64,000 nucleotides of DNA from Melieria omissa. Its lineage: Eukaryota; Arthropoda; Insecta; Diptera; Ulidiidae. Made by a program: the position numbers and the translations under genes. Location: contig OZ020267.1 in the NCBI GenBank assembly GCA_963971225.1, positions 99,677,536-99,741,535 on the forward strand, read 5' to 3'. Positions 36,040 to 45,182 of this stretch are shown piece after piece (the first letter of the stretch is position 1; each line of letters begins with the position of its first letter). Under the pieces are notes generated by a model. It did not search any database. It worked only from the letters and a program-made list of their open reading frames with translations, and was not told where the DNA came from.

Positions 36040-36352
36040 GTAAGTAGTCGGCAATTTTTTTTTATGAATTCTTTATTTTTACATTGCAGTTAAGGAATTT
36101 TTTGTATTACATTTTGTGGCATATAAATGCTTGCTGTATAGTAAGAAGTTATTAAGCAACCGATGTGAATACAAAAAAATTGTGTAAAGTATACAAAACT
36201 GTTAGTACAATTTTGATGAAGTAAGAAATTATTAAAAAAAGAAAAGAATATGAAAATTTAATTTTGAAAAGTGGTTAAGAATGTTGCTTGCACTCGAAGC
36301 AGATATGGAATCAGTTATATGAATCCAGAGCACTTAGAAGTCAGCACATAGA

Positions 36353-36652
36353 AATAAAATAAAATAAAATAAAATAAAATAAAATAAAATACAATAAAAT
36401 AAAATAAAATAAAATAAAATAAAATAAAATAAAATAAAATAAAATAAAATAAAATAAAATAAAATAAAATAAAATAAAATAAAATAAAATAAAATAAAAT
36501 AAAATAAAATAAAATAAAATAAAATAAAATAAAATAAAATAAAATAAAATAAAATAAAATAAAATGAAATGAAATGAAATAAAATAAAATAATATAAAAT
36601 AAAATAAAATAAAATAAAATAAAATAAAATAAAATAAAATAAAATAAAATAA
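36353..36652. repeat. (AAAAT)n array 1
   Basis: About 300 bp of almost perfect AAAAT repeats with a GAAATGAAATGAAAT interruption near 36,565. Located in intron 2. Confidence 0.97.
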
Positions 36653-36666
36653 CTGAACTGAAACAG

Positions 36667-36849
36667 ATGTGGCAACTTGACAAGGTAGTGATTGTACCAA
36701 TCATCATTTCATCGACAGGGGTAGTGCCCAAAACATTAATGACGACACTGGAGAGGCTTCAATTAGCGGATAAATTTTTGACTATACAAAAATCAGTAAT
36801 ATTGTCAACAACGTCAATTGTTCGTTCGTTTTTAAGTATTGAAAGTTAA
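36667..36849 (+). mobile_element. LINE C-terminal fragment between AAAAT arrays
   Basis: The 60-codon frame MWQLDKVVIVPIIISSTGVV, continuing PKTLMTTLERL, then IQKSVILSTTSIVRSFLSIE before a TAA, resembles the conserved tail of several LINE polyproteins (pattern VIP(V/I)VIGALG..PK.....L...........QK..LLGTA.I.RK.L). The 3' flank to 36,955 would be the LINE trailer, and the second AAAAT array directly follows it, so the array may have grown from the element's A-rich tail. Clade not determined. Confidence 0.7.
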
Positions 36850-36960
36850 ATTGTATATATGCTTAAGAAAATACCATGTACCTGCAATAGTTTTATGTAT
36901 CTTGTTGTTATACAACCGATATGTAATATTTAACCCTTAAGGAGTTCAATAAATCGTGGA

Positions 36961-37284
36961 AAAAATAAAATAAAATAAAATCAAATAAAATAAAATAAAA
37001 TAACATAAAATAAAATAAAATAAAATAAAATAAAATAAAATAAAATAAAATAAAATAAAATAAAATAAAATAAAATAAAGTAAAATAAAATAAAATAAAA
37101 TAAAATAAAATAAAATAAAATAAAATAAAATAAAATAAAATAAAATAGAATAAAATAATATAAAATAAAATAAAATAAAATAAAATAAAATAAAAAAAAT
37201 AAAGTAAAATAAAATAAACTACAAAAAAATAAAATAAAATAAAATAAAATAAAATAAAATAAAATAAAATAAAATAAAATAAAT
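36961..37284. repeat. (AAAAT)n array 2
   Basis: About 320 bp of AAAAT repeats with a few variants (CAAAT, AATAT, AAAGT). Starts at the end of the LINE-like trailer. Confidence 0.97.
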
Positions 37285-37379
37285 AAAGGCCCATTAGAGC
37301 TAATAGGATTCGCCCGCAATGCCCTTTCACTTCATAGAGAGATCATTGTTAAACCTTGAGTCTTATGACTTTATGACTT

Positions 37380-37584
37380 AACTGAGCAAAAAACTCATTA
37401 CAGGTCTGTCGTCAAAATTCTGTCCAGCGCCTCTACCAGACATGCATCTTCTCCATTTCTTCATACCAAGAGATGATAGAGCGTCCTCAACTTGGTCCTT
37501 ACAATTTAGACATGGTCTCCTATTTCGCCGTTGACCTCCTAGTTGGAGGTCGTATAGCTTTTTGGAATCTAATGAATTTGTCAA
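37380..37584 (-). mobile_element. LINE C-terminal fragment (RTE-like)
   Basis: Minus-strand translation includes RRNRRPCLNCKDQVEDALSS followed by LGMKKWRRC. This resembles the C-terminal GRP(K/R)xRWxDxVExDLxxLGVxNWR segment of RTE/BovB-like LINE polyproteins. The Trp and Arg-rich pattern is partly decayed (RWKDQV reads NCKDQV). Fragment only. Confidence 0.6.
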
Positions 37585-37819
37585 AAAAGCTTTCAGCTCA
37601 GTTGTTCAGTGAATGAACAACAGTTTTAATATTTAAGAACTTAAGGAAAATCCAGGCACCAAAGCAACAAATTTTGCTGCCAGAATCTATTGCTGGATCC
37701 ATATATTTGAAAGACCCATTTTTCACCGACATGCTGTCAAAATTCCATTAAATTTGGTTCAATTTTGGCGCCAGAAATGACAGTCTGTTTATAGCATTGA
37801 TCAGAAAATATTCTTCAAA
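37585..37819. other. Spacer before the mariner relic
   Basis: No recognised coding sequence; may include decayed 5' sequence of the adjacent mariner relic, but no inverted end was found. Confidence 0.4.
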
Positions 37820-38279
37820 AAGAGCCAATATTAAGTTTTGTTTTAAACTTGGGAAAACTTTTATTGAAACATTAAACTTGATGAGACAAGTGAGTGGTCA
37901 TGATTGCATTTCCCTTGCCAGAGTAGATGAATAGTTTAAGCGGTTCTAGGACGGTCCTGAAGACACAATGGACGACGAACATCCAGATCCTTCCAATACT
38001 TTGTTCCACTCAATTGACAGCGAATTCGATATTGTGAGGACCTCATTAGAGAGTCAAAAAAGGATCCAAAATTCAAATGTCTGATTGTGGCTGGTGACAA
38101 GTTATTCAAGATTCTCAATATTATTCTGAAACTAAGCGTCAAAGTGCCGAATGGAAGCACCGAGATGATCCGGTACCGAAACAAGTCGTCTTGAAAAGTC
38201 AAAAGAAAAGTCCATGCTCATTTATTTCTACGATTGGGGGCACTATTTACTAAGAATTTCTTCCAGCTGGCCAAACTGT
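37820..38279 (+). pseudogene. Mariner transposase relic A, cut by a LINE
   Basis: Frame-shifted translation reads VLF*TWENF/FCFKLGKTF, LMRQVSGHDCISLARV, FKRF*DGPEDTMDDEHPDPS, and later SKCRMEAPR, SKEKSMLIYFYDW and, after a further shift, EFLPAGQTV. This is the order of the mariner group whose transposases carry CFKLGKT, RVxEWFKRFKDGRE and MLIxFFD motifs. It stops abruptly at the 3' end of the LINE at 38,280. Dead: stops, frameshifts and truncation. Confidence 0.75.
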
Positions 38280-40257
38280 TAGGTTAGGTTAGGTTAAAGA
38301 AGGGGAGTGTGCATTTGCACTTCCACTCGGAGGCCCTGTTGGGCCCATTGTGATTCCCTTCATTTTTATTTTTCCGGTGCCTTCCCTTATCTGTTCGGTT
38401 CCCTGTAGATCCAGACCGGATCTTTTGGGAACCATTTGGTCTTCGCGAGGAAGTTGTGTAGATCAGTGATCTGTGCATCCGCTACCTCCACAAGTTCACC
38501 GAAGAACCTTGCCCCAAGAGTTTGGAGCCGTCGGTTCTGTAGTGATGGACAGTGGCAAAGCAGGTGCTCGACCGATTCCACAGCCTCCTCGTCTCCACAG
38601 CTTCTGCATGAATCGTCGGTCGCCAGACGCCATTTGCATAGCATTACGCCGATGGCGCAGTGACCTGTGATTACCCCCGTGACCATGCGCATAGCATGCT
38701 TGTCGAGGAGCAGCAAGCTCTTAGTTCTACTCATGTTCAGCGCTGGCCATAGCGTGCGAGCAATCTTACAATCGCTCTTGGTTGACCAGGCTCTGTTTGT
38801 AGCTTGAATGAGCCACATTCCGATTGAACCCGCTGTGGCAGAGAGCGGTGGTAGCACCGTGTCGACCGCCTCACTGGCAGTCATCGCTGACCCTGCACGA
38901 GCCAGTTCGTCCGCGTGCTCGTTCCCATCGATATTACTATGTCCGGGAACCCATCGCAGACTTACCCTGCAGTGCCTTATGCTGACCAGTGCGCTCCGGC
39001 AGTCCAGCACTACCTTCGACTTGACCACAGCAGATTCAATTGCTTTTAGAGCAGCTTGGCTGTCCACACAAATGATGGCCTCATTAAGTGTGGAGTTTTT
39101 GATATGCTCGGCTGCTTTCATGACGGCAAAGACCTCTGATTGAAAAACGCTGCAATAGTCCGGCAGCCTGTATGACCAGTGGACCTGCTGCGTTCTACAG
39201 TAAACACCAGCACCTGTTCCCTCCTCTGTCTTCGAGCCGTCCGTAAAGTAGACCGCTGACGCGTCATTAACTTCGGGGTCTTGCCAGCAATCCCTGGAGG
39301 GATACTCGATGGGTATCTTCGAATCGAAATCATTTCGCTTTACCAGATAATCAGTGGCCTTGTTAAGAAGGCCTTGTGTGGTATTGCTAATTGCGAGGGC
39401 GTTCAGTACGCTGGAGTGTCCATGAGTGGCCTGTTTCAGCTGGTTAGACTCCCTCAGTCTGAGGATTGTCTTTGCTGCACTGGCCTTAATGAACAGTTCC
39501 ACCGGAGAAAGGTGTAGAAAAACCTCCAGGGCCATCCGCGGTGCGCTTTTCGCTGCACCTGTGATTGCCAGGATGGCAAGTCTTTGAACTTTCTCCAGAT
39601 TGCCTCGATTGCTCTTTTTATCCATGGCTGGCCACCATACGTGAGAACCATAGGTAATGATAGGTCTCACTATTGCCGTGTACATCCAGTGGATTATATA
39701 CGGCTTTAGTCCCCACCTTTTACCGAAGGCTCTCTTGCAGGCATACAGCGCATTTAGTCCTTTTTTCATTCTTTCCTCAATGTTCCGCTTCCACGAAAGT
39801 TTTGAGTCCAGAATGATGCCCAGATACTTGGCTTCCCTGACAGTTTCAGGGTGTGCCCATCAACGCAGGGAAGGACAAAGTTCTGAATTTTGGTCTTCTT
39901 CGTGAACAGGACTAGTTCAGTCTTTGCAGGATTTATCCCTAGACCGTTGTCCCTCGCCCACGAAGATAAAACACCCAATGAAGATTCCATCAGTTCACTG
40001 ATAGTTGGCAGGTATTTGCCCTGAATCATGACCACTATGTCGTCCGCATAGGCTACTATTCTGGTGCGTCTTCTTTCAAAGACTTTCAGAATCTCATCCA
40101 CAACCAATAGCCACAAGAGAGGTGATAGCACCCCTCCCTGAGGAGTTCCTCTTGTGGCTCTCCTTCTGATGGAGGCTGGTCCTATCGTTGAATTGATTAT
40201 CCTGTCGCGCAGCATAGTTTCAATCCAATCGATAACGAACCTTTCCACCCTGTGTGC
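38280..40257 (-). mobile_element. 5'-truncated LINE with RT and RNase H
   Basis: About 2 kb of a non-LTR retrotransposon lies in minus orientation. The 3' end is at 38,280, where the + strand reads GTTAGGTTAGGTTAGGTTAA, i.e. the element tail carries three CCTAA units. The 5' end is cut within the RT domain at about 40,257, as in incomplete target-primed reverse transcription. It separates two unrelated mariner relics. No convincing target duplication was found. RT plus RNase H plus a C-terminal Cys/His cluster fits the LOA/R1/I-like group; the exact clade needs a tree. Confidence 0.9.
38387..40257 (-). pseudogene. LINE reverse transcriptase/RNase H ORF, truncated and frameshifted
   Basis: RT part: RGTPQGGVLSPLLWLLV and YADDIVV (about 40,040-40,050), complete catalytic Asp pair, continuing to KLSG near 39,850. 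There a one-base shift moves the frame to EAKYLGIILDSKLSW and into the long frame 38,387-39,769. RNase H is present with all its acidic residues: YFTDGSKTEEGTGAGVY, FQSEVFAV, CVDSQAALK, GHSNIDGNEHADELA. The C-terminus holds CRSCGDEEAVESVEHLLCHC, a Cys-Cys-His-Cys cluster. Apart from the missing 5' half and one frameshift it is well preserved, pointing to a young insertion. Confidence 0.9.
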
Positions 40258-41287
40258 GTTAAGCGTTATAAAAGTGGAAAAAATGCAACAACTGCTGCTG
40301 CAGAAACAAACGCAGCTCATTGGGAGAATGTCGTGAGTTTAAGGACTGCGAAAAAGTGGTTTTCCAAATTCCGAAGTGGTGATTGTGACGTTGAGGATGC
40401 CCCACGCTCTGATCGTCCTGAGGTCCTTAAGTCCGCGCCTTGCTGGAACTCGTGGAAGCAGAGCCAAGTTGGACAGTCGATATGATGACTGGAAGGTTAA
40501 ATTCATCCCATGGAACAGTTTACAGGCACCTGGTTCAATTGGGCAAGGTTCCAAACCTTGGTAAATGGATTCCGCATAAACTTCCCGTCGCAAGGAGTGT
40601 GTTCTCAGCTGCTGCAGCGCCTTAGAAATGAGAGTTTTTTGAACCGAAAAATGGGTCCTTTACAACAATCTTGTTCGCAAACGTTAGTGGTTTGATAAGG
40701 TGAATCACCAGAACCGACCCCCAGAGATGGCCTTCACCCCAAGAAGATTCTCCTGCTTATTTGGTGGGATATGACCGGTATCGTTTCTTTTGACCTGCTG
40801 GAACCAAACCAGACGATCACAGCTGATTATTATTGCCATCAACTTCCCAAACTGAATAAAGCACTTGCAAAAAATCGACCGTCTTTAGCCAATAGACGCA
40901 AAGTTTTGTTTCACTACGACAACGAAAGACCGCATAACGCAAGACAGACCTTAGGCAAGCTGAATGAGCTCGGATGGGAGCTAATGCCCACCCACCATAC
41001 TCTCCGGACATTACACCTTGCGACTATCACCTTTTCCGCGGACTTCAGTCCCATGTGAGTAATAAGAACTACACTCCAAAAGGAGCTATAAAAAAGGGTA
41101 TCGACGCGTATTTTGGCTTCTAGGACAAACAATTTTTTGAGCAGGGAATTAAAAATTTGCCGAAACGTTCGGAAGACATTGTAAATAATGCAGGAAAATA
41201 TATTGTTGATTAAAAAATACTGAAATCTTCGTTTTTTTAATTTTAAAACCACCTAAGAAAAACGAACGAACTTATGGACTGACCTGA
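40252..41287 (+). mobile_element. Mariner relic B, left end lost
   Basis: Frames in order: CVKRYKSGKNATTAAAE, LRTAKKWFSKFRSGDCDVED, LNSSHGTVYRHLVQLGKVPN, KWIPHKL, WDMTGIVSFDLLEPNQTITA and FHYDNERPHNARQT (second catalytic Asp region). Then comes a DYHLFRGLQSHM-type segment after a shift, and KNLPKRSEDIVNNAGKYIVD with TAA at about 41,210. The right terminus TCAGGTCAGTCCATAAGTTC (reverse complement) ends at 41,287 next to TA. Several frameshifts and the stop in YFGF* show it is dead. The left end has been replaced by the LINE at 40,257. Different family from relic A and from the 29.9-kb mariner. Confidence 0.85.
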
Positions 41288-41289
41288 TA

Positions 41290-43299
41290 AAAATGCTTGT
41301 ATTGGTTCGCAATGATTTGATCGGAATATTGTGATTTTGTAAAAGTTGATCATGTGACACGATTTAGCTATATTCCAAGAATACATTTTTTGTTGGTCGC
41401 TAAAATAGTTTGCAATTTTATAAATAATTCAAAGTTAGTAAACTGAATATTTATGTTTAATGAAGAGAAGTATACACGTTTTTTTTAAATCCATATCTTG
41501 ACATATTAAGGAAAGAAGATGCACAAATATAAGAGAATATTTTAATTTGATTTTTTACTTAAATTCAGATATATTTTTCAAATAATTGTAGCTCAATGAA
41601 GAGCGATAAAAAAATCTTGATATAAAAATTACAAAAATTTGTATGGAATGTTGTTAATATAAATACACATTAAATACACATTTTGCTACTTATGTCCCAT
41701 TTAATGTCTAGGAGTCATAAAATGAAAGCATTTATACAGCTTCCGCTCTTATCTATGTTTTCATCAAGCTGTCTTATTGTTGACTACGGTTGAGCTGTGT
41801 CAATTGTGATAAAACAATTTAGGATAATGAGGTAAACGCTTTCGGATAAACAGTAAAAACAGTTGCGTAAAGTATTTCCTTTTCTTCTTCTTCGAGTAAA
41901 AGTCTTCTTCGTAAAGTATTAAAACTCTTTAAGGTCTCTTTGCCAACCGTTTATTGTATGAGGCCAAGATTTGCACTAAATTGACATGGCGTCAGTGTCA
42001 ATTGTCAGGTGAAGTGCCTGTGACCCGTGTCAAGACAAGTTGTCAGTTCATTTAGCAAATTAACTTTGTGTTGATAGCACACAGTTTGCCATTCGAATTA
42101 CGGAAATGACCTTGAACAAAAAATGTGCTGAGAGCGAAAAAAAGAATTTAGATGAAGAGAAGTAGAAAGACGCACATTTTTAGAACGATGTATAAACTGA
42201 TTGCCGACTATGCCTATTTCAATTTTCTGCAAAACATTTTTTCTATTTTCGTCATCAACATTTCTAGAAAATATGTATGTTTGTATATCTTTCACTTAAC
42301 CCAACACTTGTATTTTCCCTTCTCATGTCGCTGCTTGAGTGTCAAATATGCCCAACAGGAAATATTCCTCTAAATTGCAGAATGTAATGCACCTCTGGTG
42401 CTCGGTCGCGCCAGTCACACACATTTAATATGAATTCAACATGTCAGTTGTACTAACAGCATTAGTTTTGAGCACATACACTTGCAACGGTGCTCGCACA
42501 CGGTCGTCCTGGAAAAATGAAAATGATGCTTCAAAGGCCCAACTTGTTTTAGGGGCCAACATATTGCAAATTGACTCGTTGCTGCACTTGAAAGCTTTCA
42601 TTCTTAGGCTCAACTTTCCGCTGGCCCAATATTGAATACGCCACTGTATTTTCATTGGCTGAAATACATTTGGGCAGATTTAGGCGTGACTGTGTGTCAG
42701 ACAGTGACACTTTTTAGAGTAAATATGGCAAATTGCAAGTGATTGGGAATTTATGAATGCGATGTGCTCGATCGGCCGCAAGCCATATGTGTGCTTGTGC
42801 GTGCGTGCCTGGGTTCGTGAATCAGTGTGTGTGCGTGTGTTTGTGTATTTGTGAATGGCAGTTGTTGGTTGACAGTTTCAGCTTATAAAGCAGAAAACGC
42901 CAAGTTGCTTGACAGTTGCATGTCGGTGTACGTTTGGGTTAAGTTGGCAATGCGTTGCCAGTAAGATGGAATTTTATGGTTCGTTGGTGCTGAAGTAACA
43001 GTGGGAAATGAAGAGAGAGGGGGCTAGAAAGGAAGATTCAGATGATAAGTGGGGAAATTAATCTAAATATAAATGTATTTATAAGAATTTGAAAACTTCG
43101 TAAAAATAGGATGTGAGGTGGAAAGAAACGTAAAGCTGCGTGAAACTGAAACCAAAGTGGCAGGGAAAAAATTTATGGAAAATAGTAAAAAAAATTTATC
43201 ATTAAAACTTAATAAGAATAATGCTAAGAAGAAAAAAAAACGAAAAAGATGCAAAAAAATATTTAAAAGAATAAATATAAAAATTATAATAAGCAGAAA
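41290..43299. other. Intron 2, no element recognised
   Basis: Ordinary AT-rich intron with GT runs near 42,785-42,850. No gene. Confidence 0.5.
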
Positions 43300-45178
43300 A
43301 TGAAAACAAATATTAAAAAGAAGGAGAAACCAGGCAGTAGAAGAAGGTCATGAAGAAATAATAGAACTAAAAGAGGAAGGCGAAGAAGTGAAGGAAGAAA
43401 ACATAGAACTTGAAGCCGAAAAGAAGCAGAAGAAGAAAACGAAGGAATAGACCATGAAATAAGAAGAGGAATACCAACAAAGGGTAAAGGCAAGAAGAAG
43501 AAGAAGAAGTAGAAAAAGAATACCGAAGCAATAAAAAAAGAAAGAAGACGATAAATAGATAATAAAAAAGGGACAAGAGGATTAAAAGCTGTAAAAAAAG
43601 AAGAAATAAAAATAGAAGAAGTAAATGAGAATTAAAGGAAAGAAAAAAAAGAAGAAGAAGAAAAGAAAATGAATTGAAGATGAAATATTATAAGAGAAAA
43701 AACAGGACCAAGAAAAAGCAAAACCCAAAAATAATAGTAAACAGGTCGAACAGGATACATAGCCATGAAAAAATAGAATTAGAAGAAGAGCAAATATAAG
43801 AAGAAGAAAATAGAAAAGCACAAAGGAAAAGAAGAAGAAGAAGAGCAGAACCGAGAAGAAAAACAGAAGAAAGAATAATAAAATTAATAACAAAAAAGAG
43901 GACACACAGACAGGACACACAGCAGGAGAAGAATTAGAAGAAGAAGAGAAGAAAGCAGGAGAAAAAGAGCAGAATACGAAGAAATAGAAGAAGAACAGGT
44001 AAAAAAAAATCCGAAGTAAGAACAATAAAAAGAATAATAAAAAAGGTAGAAGAAGAAACACAGTAGAAGAAAAAGTAGAATTAAAAGGAGAAAAATAAGA
44101 AGAAGGAGGAGAATAAAGAAAAAAACGAAGAAATAGAGGAAGAAGAAAAACAGAATAAACAAGAAAAGGTGAGGAAAGAACAATAAAAAGAATAATAATA
44201 AAGGTAGACAACGAAAAAGTGCAAGAAAACAAAAATAAGTAAAGAAAACAATTAAAATAAAAAATATAAAAAGAATACAAAGAGTAATAGAGGAAATAGA
44301 AAAAGAAGGGGACTCTTAAGAAGAAGAGGAAAAACGTCAAGAAAAGAAGAAGAATTAGAAGAAAAAATTTTAAAAGTAATAAAGAAAAAAAGGTGTAGAA
44401 GAAGAAATAGAAAAAGAAGCCGACACTAAAGAAGAAGAGGAAAAACAGCAAGAGCAGAAGAAGAAGAATAAAAACTCACCAGAAAGAATATAAGAAGGAA
44501 AAAAGGAGTAGACGAAGAAATAGAAAACAAGAAGACACTGGAAAAGAAGAGAAAAAAGCAACCAAAGAAGGAGTAAAAGAAAAAAATTTAAAAGAAAAAA
44601 TATTAGGAAAAAGAAAGTAAAAGAAAAAATAGGAAAAGAAGATAACACTGAAGAAAAAGAGGAAAATCCCCAAAAAAGAAGTTTAAAAAACTCACAAGAA
44701 AACATATAAGAAGAAAAAAAGGATTAAAAGAAAAAATGGGAAAAGAAGAGAACACTGAAGAAAAACAGGAAGAGAAGAAGAAGTGGAAGAAAAAACTCAC
44801 AAGAAAAAATTTAAGAAGAAAAAAGGATTCAAAGAAAAAACAGAAAAAGAAGAGAATACTAAAGAAGAAGAGGAAAAACCGAAAGAGAAAAACAAAAAGA
44901 AGAAAATAATTAAAAGAAAAAATATAAGAAGACAAAAATTAAAGAAGAAATAGAAAATTAAGAGGACACTGAAAAAGAAGAGCAAAAACAGCAAGAAAAG
45001 AAGAAAAAAATTAAAAAAATATAAGAAGAAAAAAATTAAAAAGATATTTTAAAAGAAAAAAATATAAGAAGGAAAAGACTTTTTTCTAGTCTAGAAAACC
45101 AAGAAGAAGAAAAAATAGTAGAAGAAGACGAAGTAGAAAACGAAGCCAATTGAGGAAATTAAATATAAGAAAGACTTA
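43300..45178. repeat. Purine-rich (GAA-type) minisatellite, ~1.9 kb
   Basis: The + strand is almost entirely A and G (AGAAGAAGAAAA). From about 44,300 a ~110-bp period is visible through the landmark GA(C/A)ACT(G/A)AAGAA at about 44,308, 44,420, 44,531, 44,640, 44,750, 44,851 and 44,961, each followed by GAGGAAAAAC-like and AACTCACAAGAAA-like blocks. The long polypurine/polypyrimidine asymmetry could form triplex DNA. The Ser/Leu/Phe-rich frames on the minus strand are by-products of this composition. Confidence 0.9.
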
Positions 45179-45182
45179 TTAA

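Noticed and set aside
36315..37330. Long minus-strand ORFs repeating FILFY
   Set aside because: Pure translation of AAAAT microsatellite; all frames are open because the repeat has no stop on that strand.
38280..38300. Interstitial telomere from TTAGG repeats
   Set aside because: Only three units, exactly at the LINE 3' end; a retroelement tail is the simpler reading.
43367..44994. Large minus-strand ORFs very rich in Phe, Leu and Ser, looking like membrane proteins
   Set aside because: They are the complement of the purine-rich minisatellite, overlap each other in several frames and lack any domain; composition alone explains them.
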